The notes: a model not told the origin generated them from the sequence alone. A DNA stretch of 64,000 nucleotides from Trinickia violacea (GCF_005280735.1 NZ_CP040077.1:2666001-2730000), one strand, 5' to 3'. Numbered from the stretch's first letter, positions 17,712-26,552 are shown. A program made the numbers and translations.

Positions 17712-19115
17712 TCAAACTCGGTATCCAATACGAAATCCGCCCCAGTGCCTGCCCTCGACAAAAATCGGCGCGGACGCATCCTTCATCAGCGCAAACTCGC
17801 CGCCGCCCATGTCGCGCCGATAGGTCTGCAACAGAAAGCGTTTGACGTTGGTTGCCGCGGCGAGGCCGGTGCGGTCGTCGAATAGCCTTCGGTTCCGGGA
17901 ATTCGCCGCATTCCAGACCGGGTCGCCGCACTGCGGACGGGAGAACTTCGCGTTGTGCGTCGGCAAATAGCCGCGCGCGTCGACTGCGGCGCAAAACGCA
18001 ACGCGCGTATCGAGCTCCAGCAAGGGTTCCTGAATAGCCGGCAACACGCGATCGGTAAAGCCCGTAAATCGCGTCATGAACTGGGGAGGATTGCTCCCGG
18101 AAACCAGCACATAAGCGTCGTCGAACAATTCATCGAGCTTCAGTTCGCCCCGCGCGAGCGCGGCTTCGAATAGCTTGCCGATCTTGACGGCGGCCAGCTC
18201 GGCTGCCTCGATAAACGGCGTATCGGCCGTTTCAGCGCCAGTCGCCGAGGTCAATTCGATCAGCGTCTCGGACACGCGCAGCAAGTTGTTCAAGCGATCC
18301 GTCGCTTGCGCGAAATTCTCGCTGGAGTCCTCGACGCCGTTCGCCATCTCGAGAACCTGCGCCTCCAGCCCGATGCATTCGCTCTCGATCTCGCTCGTCA
18401 GAACCGCAATTCGGCCGGTGTCGTCGTTGAGCTGCGTGATCGCATCGCCGGTTGTCCGCACCACTTCTCTCAGACTCCGGGTGCCCTCTCCTACTCGATT
18501 GGCGCGGGCCGTATTGAATGCGCCTTCGGAGATCAATCGTTCGGTCTGCTCGGTGAGCTGAGCAAGCGTGATTTCGATTTGCCCCGTCGCCTGTGCGGTT
18601 TTCGCCGCCAGATTCTTCACTTCCGCGGCCACGACTGCGAAACTCCTTCCCGTTTCCCCCGCGCGTGCCGCCTCGATTGCGGCATTGAGCGCAAGCAATT
18701 GCGTCTGCCGCGCGATCTGCGAAATCTCTTCGGAGACACGGCTGACATCCGCGAGCGCCACGCGCACGGTATCGATCTGACTCTCCACCACCGCCACACC
18801 TTCGATCAGATCCTGAATATCGGCCAGCGATGCCGCCAATGTGTGCTGCGATTGCTCGACGCCTATCGCGGTTTGTTCGGTGACCGCGCGCATCTGCCGG
18901 GCGGCCTCGGCGATCCGGTGATTGCCGTGCATCGTCATCGATGCGGAGCGGCGCAGTGCCTTGCACAACTCCGCCTGGCGCCGGACCCGCTGCGCAACTT
19001 CCTCGACATGTCCCGATACGTCGCAGATCTCGATCCCCAGTTCTCCCGCTTGCACGGCTATATCGCCTACCACCGATTGCGAACGGTTGTCGCGACGAAA
19101 ACTGAAGCGGGTCAT
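17712..19115 (-). CDS. Soluble methyl-accepting chemotaxis protein with C-terminal Cache-like domain
   Basis: 467 residues with no transmembrane segment. The signalling hairpin tip is clear around residues 135-165 (ISQIARQTQLLALNAAIEAA, then AGETGRSFAVVAAEVKNLA). The C-terminal 140 residues (AVDARGYLPTHN, DPVWNAANSRNRRLFDDRTG, ending HWGGFRIGYRV) look like a Cache-type sensor, here cytoplasmic and placed after the signalling domain. It probably reports on an internal state such as energy or redox. ATG 19115 has GAGGAGA upstream. A -24/-12 promoter at 19168-19183 makes it part of the regulon. Confidence 0.88.
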   Translation of the reverse strand: MTRFSFRRDNRSQSVVGDIAVQAGELGIEICDVSGHVEEVAQRVRRQAELCKALRRSASMTMHGNHRIAEAARQMRAVTEQTAIGVEQSQHTLAASLADIQDLIEGVAVVESQIDTVRVALADVSRVSEEISQIARQTQLLALNAAIEAARAGETGRSFAVVAAEVKNLAAKTAQATGQIEITLAQLTEQTERLISEGAFNTARANRVGEGTRSLREVVRTTGDAITQLNDDTGRIAVLTSEIESECIGLEAQVLEMANGVEDSSENFAQATDRLNNLLRVSETLIELTSATGAETADTPFIEAAELAAVKIGKLFEAALARGELKLDELFDDAYVLVSGSNPPQFMTRFTGFTDRVLPAIQEPLLELDTRVAFCAAVDARGYLPTHNAKFSRPQCGDPVWNAANSRNRRLFDDRTGLAAATNVKRFLLQTYRRDMGGGEFALMKDASAPIFVEGRHWGGFRIGYRV

Positions 19116-19167
19116 GGGCGTCTCCTCGATGGTTTGCGTAGCGAAGTCACTCAGCGGGCGGCAAACC

Positions 19168-19183
19168 AGCGAGAACCGTGCCA
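19168..19183 (-). promoter_or_regulatory. Sigma-54 promoter of the chemoreceptor gene
   Basis: On the minus strand TGGCACGGTTCTCGCT, one change from the -24/-12 consensus, with correct spacing. It is 53 bases upstream of the chemoreceptor ATG and about 100 bases from the activator sites at 19282-19329 that it shares with the sigma-factor promoter. Confidence 0.75.
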
Positions 19184-19281
19184 CGACTCGGCATGCGCGC
19201 CGCTGCGATCCGCGTTCGGGCTCATCACGCCGCGATCCAGGTAACGAAGCCAAAGGGTGCCTGTCGCAACGATTTCGCACC

Positions 19282-19298
19282 TGTCATCTTTGGCAACA
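19282..19298. promoter_or_regulatory. Activator site A (sigma factor / chemoreceptor intergenic)
   Basis: TGTCATCTTTGGCAACA. Compare TGTCCTCTTTTGCAACA before pqqA and TGTCCTGTTTAGCAACA before the alcohol dehydrogenase. It lies 31 bases, three helical turns, from site B. Confidence 0.6.
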
Positions 19299-19312
19299 CG
19301 TCAGGTGGGCAC

Positions 19313-19329
19313 TGTTTCACCCTGCAACA
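19313..19329. promoter_or_regulatory. Activator site B (sigma factor / chemoreceptor intergenic)
   Basis: TGTTTCACCCTGCAACA, extended to 10-bp arms CACTGTTTCA and TGCAACAGTG with one mismatch. It matches TGTCCCACCCTGCAACA upstream of pqqA. It is 53 bases from the sigma-factor -24 element and about 130 bases from the chemoreceptor -24 element. Confidence 0.68.
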
Positions 19330-19381
19330 GTGTGCATATGCAATAGCGATCCGGCGCGTTCGACGATCCCTGTCGCGGCAA

Positions 19382-19397
19382 TGGCATGCGACTTGCG
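19382..19397 (+). promoter_or_regulatory. Sigma-54 promoter of the sigma-70-type factor gene
   Basis: TGGCATGCGACTTGCG, matching the -24/-12 consensus at all invariant bases with 10-base spacing. It is about 85 bases upstream of the GTG start. Confidence 0.8.
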
Positions 19398-19483
19398 TCA
19401 GCGGGTGCGCAGTCGACCCAGCGCGACCGCCGGCGGGGTCGCGCCATTCAGTCAATCGGAGACACGGATAAGGACGTGAGCTT

Positions 19484-20899
19484 GTGAGCGAAATCAGCAG
19501 CAGCGGTATCGAAGATCTCCGGGTCGGCATCAATGCATTGACAAGCGCTCAACGTCGCCTGCAAAGCTCGGTCGGCCGAACCGCGGACCCCGTCGCGCTC
19601 TATATGCGAGACATGAGCGCAACGCCCTTGCTTACCCGTAGCGAAGAGCTCGCCCTCGCCAGAGAGATCGAAGTTAGACGCGCGGCCTGCATTCAAGAGT
19701 TGAGCATTTGCCCTGCCGTGCAGGACGAGCTGGCGCAGTTGATGACCGAAATCATCGATGCCAAGGCACCGGCCAACCTTTACATCCTCGGGTTCGAGCA
19801 GGACCCAGCATCGGCCGCCTCGACATCGCTCATTGCCGCGGAAACGACACCGGATCAGGGTGACATCGACTTGCCGCTAGACGAAAGCGCCGTGTCCGAA
19901 GTCGGTGACGAACCGTCGTGCGCAGCGCTCGCGCAAGCGCTGGCCCAACGCTTGCGGCAGATAGTCGAGTTGACGTTCTCCGCGCGTGAAGTGTTGCTCG
20001 CTCACGGCGATGACTCGGTCAGCTATCGTTCGCGTTGCCGTGACCTCACCGACGCCTTGAGTTCGATCCGGTTTACCGCTCGGGCGGCAGACCGATTGAG
20101 CGGCGTCCTCCGCCTTCACGCGACGAATCAAGCGCACGAACGCGTGGCCCGCCTCGAACACGCTCTGCAGAACGCAAAGACGAGGCTGCTCAAGGCGAAT
20201 CTCCGTCTGGTCGTATCGGTCGCGAAGAAGTATCTCAACCGCGGACCGCAACTGCTCGATTTGATTCAGGAGGGCAACCTCGGCCTCATTAAAGCCGTGG
20301 ATCGCTACGACTACCGCCGCGGCTTCAAATTCTCGACCTACGCGACCTGGTGGATCCGGCAGTCCATCCTCTACGCCATTGCCGACCAGGGCCGCACCAT
20401 CCGCGTTCCCGTGCATACCGTCGACGCTTTGAACAAGCTCGCGAGCATCAGGCACGAGTCTGCGCACCGCTCCGGAGACCGGCCCGGCATTGCCGAGCTC
20501 GCAGAAAGAATGAGCGTGTCTGAAGAAAGGATTTGCGACCTCCTGTCCATCGTCCAAGAGCCCGTTTCGACGAACGCTCCGGTAACGCAAGATGGCGGCG
20601 GCACGCTTGAAGACGCAATCGCAGATCCCGGCGCCCAGCTGCCCGAAGACGCCCTGATCGCATCGCGTATGCGCAGCGCCGTGCTCGCAGCCGTCGATCA
20701 ACTTCCCGCGCGCGAATCGACAGTCTTGAGACTGCGCTTCGGCATCGGCGTGCCGGACGCATACTCGCTGCGCGAAATCGGCCGGCAGCTCAACTTGTCC
20801 GCCGAGCGAGTGCGCCAGATCGAGGCAAAGGCCATTGAGCGCCTGCGGGGCTCGCCGCAGTCCGAGCCATTGCGAACTTTCACGAACGTTCGCCACTGA
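19484..20899 (+). CDS. Sigma-70 family RNA polymerase sigma factor (RpoD-like, group 2)
   Basis: 471 residues with region 1.2 (DPVALYMRDMSATPLLTRSEE near 35-55), a shortened non-conserved region (about 75-225), region 2 (NLRLVVSVAKKYLNRGPQL, then GFKFSTYATWWIRQSI near 280-295), region 3 and region 4 (SLREIGRQLNLSAERVRQIE). Region 1.1 is missing and the protein is shorter than housekeeping RpoD, so it is an alternative sigma factor of the primary-like group. The GTG at 19484 is preceded by AAGGA about ten bases away. It is driven by its own -24/-12 promoter, so one sigma factor controls another inside the alcohol-oxidation module. Confidence 0.9.
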   Translation: MSEISSSGIEDLRVGINALTSAQRRLQSSVGRTADPVALYMRDMSATPLLTRSEELALAREIEVRRAACIQELSICPAVQDELAQLMTEIIDAKAPANLYILGFEQDPASAASTSLIAAETTPDQGDIDLPLDESAVSEVGDEPSCAALAQALAQRLRQIVELTFSAREVLLAHGDDSVSYRSRCRDLTDALSSIRFTARAADRLSGVLRLHATNQAHERVARLEHALQNAKTRLLKANLRLVVSVAKKYLNRGPQLLDLIQEGNLGLIKAVDRYDYRRGFKFSTYATWWIRQSILYAIADQGRTIRVPVHTVDALNKLASIRHESAHRSGDRPGIAELAERMSVSEERICDLLSIVQEPVSTNAPVTQDGGGTLEDAIADPGAQLPEDALIASRMRSAVLAAVDQLPARESTVLRLRFGIGVPDAYSLREIGRQLNLSAERVRQIEAKAIERLRGSPQSEPLRTFTNVRH

Positions 20900-20954
20900 A
20901 CATCTAAACGGTCACAGCGGGCCGCGCACAGTACATGCTTAATTATCGCGGCCA

Positions 20955-20968
20955 TTGATCTATATCAA
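20955..20968. promoter_or_regulatory. FNR-type box upstream of the second activator
   Basis: TTGATCTATATCAA, a perfect FNR consensus. It lies 134 bases before the activator ATG; a weak -10 (CACCAT at 20990) falls at the distance expected for class II activation. Confidence 0.7.
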
Positions 20969-21101
20969 CCGCGACTCCGCTCGCCGCGTCACCATGCGTC
21001 AAGGCACCCTGAAGCCCCACGCGGCGATTCGGCGGTGCCCCCAATACCGTTTGGCTCGCGAGGCGTCGGCACACTGACCGGACCCGCGGGAGGAGGAGAC
21101 A

Positions 21102-23066
21102 ATGCGCGACGACCCCGATCGCGGCGACATCGAACCGGCTTGCAACGAGCCGGGGTGGCTCGCGCCATCGATACAGCGATCTCATGAGCGCTCGGAAACC
21201 TACGGGCTGAGCACGTCGATGCGCCCGGACTACGACGTTCTTTCCGCAGCCGATCTCGCATTGAAGCGCGAACAGAGCCGCATCCTGTGCGCACACGCGG
21301 CCCCCGTCATGGAGACGCTCCGCGAGCAGATTGCCAACACCCAAAGCATGATCGTGTTGACGGATGCCGAGGGCCTCATCCTGCATTCGATCGGCGATGC
21401 CGAGTTTCTCAAGCGCGCCGAAAAAGTTGCGTTAAGCCCGGGCGCGAACTGGGCCGAAGCTCGCCAGGGCACCAATGCGATCGGCACCGCCATCGCCGAA
21501 CTTCGTCCCACGGTGGTTCACGGCGATCAGCACTATCTCGCCGCAAACCGGTTTCTCACCTGCTCCAGCGTGCCGATATTCGATCCGTACGGCGAGTTGA
21601 GCGGCGTGCTCGACGTCACCGGCGATCATCACAGCTACCACCAGCACACCATGGCGCTCGCAAAGATGTCTGTTCAACTCATCGAAAACCATCTGTTTGC
21701 GACGACTTTTCGGACCACCTTGCAAATCTCGTTTCATGAACGCCCAGAGTTTCTCGGCACGCTGATGGAAGGGATAGCGGCATTCACCTCCGACGGGCGC
21801 TTCCTGTCGGCGAATCGCAGCGCCCAATTTCAGCTCGGCCTGACGCTCGCGGGGCTGCGTGCGCATACGCTCTCGTCGCTGTTCGGTCTCACGAGCGCCC
21901 AATTGATCGATAACGTGCGCGCGAGCTTGGGGCGGCATCTTTCGCTTTCGCTGCGAAACGGCCATAGCGTCTGCGCCAACGTGGCGTTCAGGCATCCCCC
22001 GTCCATGATCAGCGATAGTTCCGTTACGCAGCCGGGCACAACAGTGGCAAGGCCCCGGCCAATCTGCGAGGAACGCGCGGCACGGCCCCGTCTCGGCCAT
22101 CTCGAGACCGGCGATCCGCAAGTCGCAGCGGTCATCGCCAAAGTCCGCAAAGTCATCGGCAAGGACATCCCCCTTCTCATTACCGGCGAAACCGGTACCG
22201 GCAAGGAACGCCTCGCTCAAGCGATCCACAACGACTCGCCGCGCCACGCCGCGCCATTCGTTGCGGTCAACTGTGCGTCGATACCCGAGAGCCTCATCGA
22301 GTCCGAGCTGTTCGGCTATGAAGAAGGCGCATTTACCGGCGCCAAGCGCAAAGGGGCAATCGGCAAGATTCTGCAGGCCCATGGCGGCACGCTCTTTCTC
22401 GACGAGATCGGCGATATGCCGTCTCCGCTCCAGGTTCGGCTGCTGCGCGTGCTGCAGGAGAGGGTCGTGAATCCGCTCGGATCGGCGAAGTCGATTCCCG
22501 TGGACGTCGCGATCATCTGCGCCACCCACCGGGACTTGCGCGACATGATCGCGCAAGGAAGCTTCCGCGAAGACCTCTACTACCGCCTGAACGGACTGGT
22601 CGTGAAACTGCCGCCCTTGCGCGACAGAACCGACCTTCGAACAGTCGTCGAGACACTGCTGAGAGAGGAGTCGCTCAGCCGACCAAGCACCCCTGCGCTC
22701 TCCGTATCGAGCGACGTGATGGCCCTCTTCGAACGATGCCGGTGGCCCGGCAACTTTCGGCAGCTCGGCAATCTCATGCGCACCGCTGCGGCAATGGTCG
22801 ACGAAGACGGCGAAATTCGCATCGAGCATCTGCCCGACGACTTTCTCGAGGACGTGCAGGCGGCGGCACCCGCCGCCGGCCCCAATTCGACGCCGCTACC
22901 CGGCGCGCGGCTGCAGGAGGTTGCCGCGCTCGCGATCGCCGCAGCGGTGGCCAAGCACGGTGGCAACGTGTCTGCCGCGGCGCGGGCACTGGGGGTCTCT
23001 CGCAACACGATCTATCGAAAGATGCTGTCGGCGCCGGATTCGGACGCCAGCGATGGCGACGCGTGA
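21102..23066 (+). CDS. Sigma-54-dependent activator, AcoR-like (GAF-PAS-AAA+-Fis), copy 2
   Basis: 654 residues, colinear and highly similar to the activator at 12747-14729 over its whole length. Walker A GETGTGKE, the sigma-54 loop GAFTGA and the Fis-type helix-turn-helix GGNVSAAARALGVSRNTIYRKM are identical in both. The most divergent parts are the extreme N-terminus, the linker before the AAA+ domain and the linker before the HTH. It lies directly upstream of pqqA and is preceded by GGAGGAG and by an FNR box, whereas copy 1 has a -24/-12 promoter. The two probably recognise the same DNA sites but receive different inputs. Confidence 0.92.
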   Translation: MRDDPDRGDIEPACNEPGWLAPSIQRSHERSETYGLSTSMRPDYDVLSAADLALKREQSRILCAHAAPVMETLREQIANTQSMIVLTDAEGLILHSIGDAEFLKRAEKVALSPGANWAEARQGTNAIGTAIAELRPTVVHGDQHYLAANRFLTCSSVPIFDPYGELSGVLDVTGDHHSYHQHTMALAKMSVQLIENHLFATTFRTTLQISFHERPEFLGTLMEGIAAFTSDGRFLSANRSAQFQLGLTLAGLRAHTLSSLFGLTSAQLIDNVRASLGRHLSLSLRNGHSVCANVAFRHPPSMISDSSVTQPGTTVARPRPICEERAARPRLGHLETGDPQVAAVIAKVRKVIGKDIPLLITGETGTGKERLAQAIHNDSPRHAAPFVAVNCASIPESLIESELFGYEEGAFTGAKRKGAIGKILQAHGGTLFLDEIGDMPSPLQVRLLRVLQERVVNPLGSAKSIPVDVAIICATHRDLRDMIAQGSFREDLYYRLNGLVVKLPPLRDRTDLRTVVETLLREESLSRPSTPALSVSSDVMALFERCRWPGNFRQLGNLMRTAAAMVDEDGEIRIEHLPDDFLEDVQAAAPAAGPNSTPLPGARLQEVAALAIAAAVAKHGGNVSAAARALGVSRNTIYRKMLSAPDSDASDGDA

Positions 23067-23079
23067 TCGACCGCGCGGG

Positions 23080-23096
23080 TGTCCTCTTTTGCAACA
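23080..23096. promoter_or_regulatory. Activator site A upstream of pqqA
   Basis: TGTCCTCTTTTGCAACA, starting 14 bases after the second activator's stop codon and 22 bases (two helical turns) before site B. Confidence 0.65.
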
Positions 23097-23101
23097 ACCG
23101 G

Positions 23102-23118
23102 TGTCCCACCCTGCAACA
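23102..23118. promoter_or_regulatory. Activator site B upstream of pqqA
   Basis: TGTCCCACCCTGCAACA, nearly identical to the site at 19313-19329. It lies about 140 bases upstream of the pqqA -24 element. Confidence 0.68.
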
Positions 23119-23256
23119 GCCTGTGCGCGAGCCATGAGCCGCCTCGCAAGGCGCGACCCGGCTCTCTCTGCCGCAACGCACGTCGTACCCAACCTCCACA
23201 AGAAGTACCGGCATTTGCCGCGCCGGCCCGGATCGCCAAGCGAGTCATACACGCCT

Positions 23257-23272
23257 CGGCATGGAGCTTGCG
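23257..23272 (+). promoter_or_regulatory. Sigma-54 promoter of pqqABCDE
   Basis: CGGCATGGAGCTTGCG: GG and GC are ten bases apart and the TTGC block is intact. It is 66 bases upstream of pqqA and downstream of two activator sites. Confidence 0.75.
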
Positions 23273-23337
23273 TGATCGACGCGGACCGCCTCTCCAACGC
23301 GGTTCTTCACTTAGACGTTCCATTCAAGGAGACAACC

Positions 23338-23412
23338 ATGCAGTGGACTACCCCCGGCTATACCGACCTTCGCTTCGGCTTTGAAATCACGATGTATATC
23401 GCCAACCGCTAA
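23338..23412 (+). CDS. pqqA: PQQ precursor peptide PqqA
   Basis: A 24-residue peptide ending FGFEITMYIANR. The Glu and Tyr of the conserved E-x-x-x-Y motif (residues 16 and 20) are the atoms from which PQQ is built after cross-linking by PqqE. AAGGAGA lies seven bases before the ATG. It is the first gene of the pqq operon, 67 bases before pqqB. Confidence 0.95.
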   Translation: MQWTTPGYTDLRFGFEITMYIANR

Positions 23413-23478
23413 TGCAACGCTAAAGCCGACCGCGCGCGGCAACGACGGCGGCGCGCGGCGGCGCCAGGACCCACGCTC

Positions 23479-24402
23479 ATGAAGATCAAGATTCTCGGCT
23501 CGGGCGCAGGCGGCGGACTGCCGCAATGGAACTGCAACTGCGCGAACTGCACGAGCGCACGCCACGGGGACGGCGACGTCAGACCGCGCACGCAATCGTC
23601 GATTGCGGTGAGCGAGAACGGCGTCGACTGGATTCTGATCAACGCCTCCCCCGATCTGCTGGCGCAGCTGCGGGCGAACCCCGAACTGCAGCCGGCCCGT
23701 TCGATACGCGACAGCGGCATTGCGGCCGTGCTGTTGATCGACGCGCAAATCGATCACGTCACCGGACTGCTGATGTTGCGGGAGCGCTCGGCACCCTTGC
23801 CGCTGTATGCGTGCAGCCCCGTTTTCGACGATCTGTCGAGCGGCTTTCCGATCGTCCCTCTGCTCGGCCACTACTGCGGCGTGGAGCGGCACGAGATCAC
23901 GCTCGACGAGCCCTTTTCGATTCCCCCGGCAAGCGGTATCCGCTTCACGGCGATGTCCATCGAAAGCAAAGCGCCACCCTATTCCCCGCGCCGCAACGCG
24001 TCGGCACCGGGCGACAACATCGGCTTGCTGATCGAGAACATCGCGAGCGGCACGCGCGTGTTCTACGCGCCTGGACTCGGCTCGGCTTCGGCCGCCGTTC
24101 GTCAAGCGATGGAATCGGCGCAACTGGTTTTGGTCGACGGCACCTTCTGGCGCTCGACCGAAATGATCGACTTGGGCTTGTCCGACAAGCATGCGGGCGA
24201 TATGGGCCACCTCGCCCAATGCGGACACAACGGCACGCCGGGCATGGTCCAGCTGCTGGACGCGTTGCCTAGCGCAACCCGCAAGGTGCTGATTCACATC
24301 AACAATACGAATCCGATTCTCAACCCTCATTCCGCCGAATACGCCGTCGTGCGCGCACGCGGCATCGAAGTCGCACACGACGGAATGCATTTTCAGGTCT
24401 AG
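23479..24402 (+). CDS. pqqB: PQQ biosynthesis protein PqqB
   Basis: 307 residues, the normal length. It opens with MKIKILGSGAGGGLPQWNC, the PqqB hallmark, including a cluster of Cys residues (NCNCANC), and has a metallo-beta-lactamase fold with DAQIDHVTGLL. PqqB is thought to hydroxylate the PqqA-derived intermediate. It ends two bases before pqqC. Confidence 0.95.
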   Translation: MKIKILGSGAGGGLPQWNCNCANCTSARHGDGDVRPRTQSSIAVSENGVDWILINASPDLLAQLRANPELQPARSIRDSGIAAVLLIDAQIDHVTGLLMLRERSAPLPLYACSPVFDDLSSGFPIVPLLGHYCGVERHEITLDEPFSIPPASGIRFTAMSIESKAPPYSPRRNASAPGDNIGLLIENIASGTRVFYAPGLGSASAAVRQAMESAQLVLVDGTFWRSTEMIDLGLSDKHAGDMGHLAQCGHNGTPGMVQLLDALPSATRKVLIHINNTNPILNPHSAEYAVVRARGIEVAHDGMHFQV

Positions 24403-24404
24403 CC

Positions 24405-25124
24405 ATGAATGCACCGCTGCCCTCCACGATTCCCGACTCGACGCCCTGGACGGCGGACGAGTTCGAAACACGCTTGCGCGCACTCGGGACGCGCTACCAC
24501 ATTCACCATCCGTTCAATCTGCGCATGAACGCCGGGCAATGCTCCCCCGAGCAGATTCGCGGATGGGTGGCCAATCGCTTCTATTACCAGATCAACATTC
24601 CGCTGAAGGACGCGGCCATTCTGTCGAATTGCCCGGACCGCGAGACGCGGCGGATCTGGATCGAGCGTATCCATGACCACGACGGTCACGGCGCCGACGC
24701 CGGGGGCATCGAGGCATGGGCACGGCTTGCCGATGCGGTCGGAATCGAGCGCAACGCGCTCTGGTCGCTAGAGCACGTCTTGCCGGGCGTGCGCTTCGCC
24801 GTCGACGCCTACGTGAATTTCGCGCGGCGCGCGCCGTGGCAGGAAGCCGTTTGCTCGTCGCTCACGGAGATGTTCGCCCCGCAGATCCACCGCGAACGCC
24901 TGGCCGGCTGGCCCACCCTCTATCCGTGGGTCGAGCCGCAAGGGCTGCAGTACTTTCGCAGCCGCATTCCGCTCGCCCAGCGCGACGTCGAACACGGGCT
25001 CGCAGTGACCCTCGCGTACTTCACCACGCGCGAAGCGCAACAACGCGCGCTTGCCATTCTGGGATTCAAGCTCGACATCTTGTGGTCGATGCTCGATGCC
25101 ATCGAAAAGGCGTATCCAATATGA
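24405..25124 (+). CDS. pqqC: Pyrroloquinoline-quinone synthase PqqC
   Basis: 239 residues, typical length. It contains YHIHHPFNLRMNAG near the N-terminus and the active-site helix HDHDGH. PqqC is a cofactor-free oxidase that catalyses the final ring closure and eight-electron oxidation to PQQ. Its stop overlaps the start of pqqD (ATGA). Confidence 0.95.
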   Translation: MNAPLPSTIPDSTPWTADEFETRLRALGTRYHIHHPFNLRMNAGQCSPEQIRGWVANRFYYQINIPLKDAAILSNCPDRETRRIWIERIHDHDGHGADAGGIEAWARLADAVGIERNALWSLEHVLPGVRFAVDAYVNFARRAPWQEAVCSSLTEMFAPQIHRERLAGWPTLYPWVEPQGLQYFRSRIPLAQRDVEHGLAVTLAYFTTREAQQRALAILGFKLDILWSMLDAIEKAYPI

Positions 25125-25402
25125 ACCTCGCTGAATCCGAAAACCGTGCCTGCCCCTGCCCTCGCCTGAAGAAGATGTTCAGGCTCCAGTGGGAAGAAAC
25201 GCAAAGCGCCTACGTGCTGCTGTATCCCGAAGGCATGGTCAAGCTCAATCCGAGCGCCGGCGAGATCCTCGCGCGATGCGACGGCACGCGCGAACTCGAC
25301 GAGATCATCGGTGAGCTGGAGACGCTCTTCAACGCCTCCGATCTCGCCGTCGACGTCTATCGCTTCATCGATCACGCACGGCAGCGCGGCTGGCTCGACT
25401 GA
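25121..25402 (+). CDS. pqqD: PQQ biosynthesis chaperone PqqD
   Basis: 93 residues, as usual for the family. It contains VLLYPEGMVKLNPSAGEIL, the core of the peptide-binding winged-helix (RRE) fold that presents PqqA to PqqE. It overlaps pqqC by four bases and ends one base before pqqE, indicating translational coupling. Confidence 0.95.
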   Translation: MNLAESENRACPCPRLKKMFRLQWEETQSAYVLLYPEGMVKLNPSAGEILARCDGTRELDEIIGELETLFNASDLAVDVYRFIDHARQRGWLD

Positions 25403-25403
25403 C

Positions 25404-26540
25404 ATGGACGCGCACTCGACTTCCACCCCCGCGCCGCTTTGGCTGCTTGCTGAGCTGACCTATCGGTGCCCGCTGCATTGCGCGTTTTGCTACAACCCCG
25501 TCGACTTCGCGCAACACGACGCCGAACTCGATACCGAGACGTGGCTTCGCGTCATTGGCGAGGCGCGCAAGATGGGGGCCGCGCAGATCGGCTTTTCCGG
25601 CGGCGAACCGCTCTTGCGCGACGACCTGGAAACGCTGGTGGCACACGCCCGCGGGCTCGGTTTTTATACGAACCTCATTACTTCCGGCATCGGTTTGAAC
25701 GAGACGCGCATCGCCGATTTGAAGCGCGCCGGGCTCGACCATATTCAGCTGTCGTTTCAGGATTCGACGCGCGAACTCAACGACTTTCTGACCAGCACTC
25801 GAACCTTCGAGCGCAAGCAGCGGGTCGCCAGCCTGATCAAGGCGCACGACTACCCGATGGTGCTCAACTGCGTCCTGCACCGCTACAACCTTCCGCACGT
25901 CGCGCAGATCATCGAGATGGCGTTGGAGATGGGCGCCGAGTATCTGGAGCTCGCCAACACCCAGTACTACGGCTGGGCAATGTTGAATCGCGCCCAGTTG
26001 ATGCCCACGGCCGAGCAGCTCCGTGAGGCCGAAGACATCGTCAACCAATACCGCGCACGCATCGGCGACCGTTGCCGGATTCTGTTCGTGGTTCCCGACT
26101 ACTTCGAGACACGGCCGAAAGCCTGCATGAATGGATGGGGCTCGGTGTTCCTCGCGGTCTCGCCGGATGGCACCGCATTGCCCTGTCATGCTGCGCGGTC
26201 GCTGCCGGGTCTCGCGTTCCCCAACGTGCGCGATACGTCGCTATCGGATATCTGGTATGCCAGCTCCGGTTTCAACGCCTATCGCGGCGACGCCTGGATG
26301 CGCGAACCGTGCCGCACCTGCGATGAACGCGAAACCGACCACGGCGGATGCCGATGCCAAGCCTACCTGCTGACCGGCGACGCGGCCGCAGCCGATCCCG
26401 TCTGCGCGAAGTCCGCCGATCACGGGAAGATCGAACAGGCGGTGAAGTTTGCGCGCGCATCGGCAAGCAACACGGCAAACAAAACCGAAGAGCAGCCGCT
26501 GATCTTCCGAAGCCGAGAGAACTCAGTGCGCTTCGGGTAG
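25404..26540 (+). CDS. pqqE: PqqA peptide cyclase PqqE (radical SAM)
   Basis: 378 residues. The radical-SAM cluster motif is CPLHCAFC near residue 24, followed by FSGGEPLLR for SAM binding. The C-terminal SPASM domain has Cys residues at ACMNGWG, LPCHAAR and PCRTCDERETDHGGCRC. It forms the Glu-Tyr carbon bond in PqqA. The last codons run into a 13-bp tandem duplication (26529-26541 and 26542-26554) that repeats the end of the gene including its stop. Confidence 0.95.
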   Translation: MDAHSTSTPAPLWLLAELTYRCPLHCAFCYNPVDFAQHDAELDTETWLRVIGEARKMGAAQIGFSGGEPLLRDDLETLVAHARGLGFYTNLITSGIGLNETRIADLKRAGLDHIQLSFQDSTRELNDFLTSTRTFERKQRVASLIKAHDYPMVLNCVLHRYNLPHVAQIIEMALEMGAEYLELANTQYYGWAMLNRAQLMPTAEQLREAEDIVNQYRARIGDRCRILFVVPDYFETRPKACMNGWGSVFLAVSPDGTALPCHAARSLPGLAFPNVRDTSLSDIWYASSGFNAYRGDAWMREPCRTCDERETDHGGCRCQAYLLTGDAAAADPVCAKSADHGKIEQAVKFARASASNTANKTEEQPLIFRSRENSVRFG

Positions 26541-26552
26541 CCGCTTCGGGTA

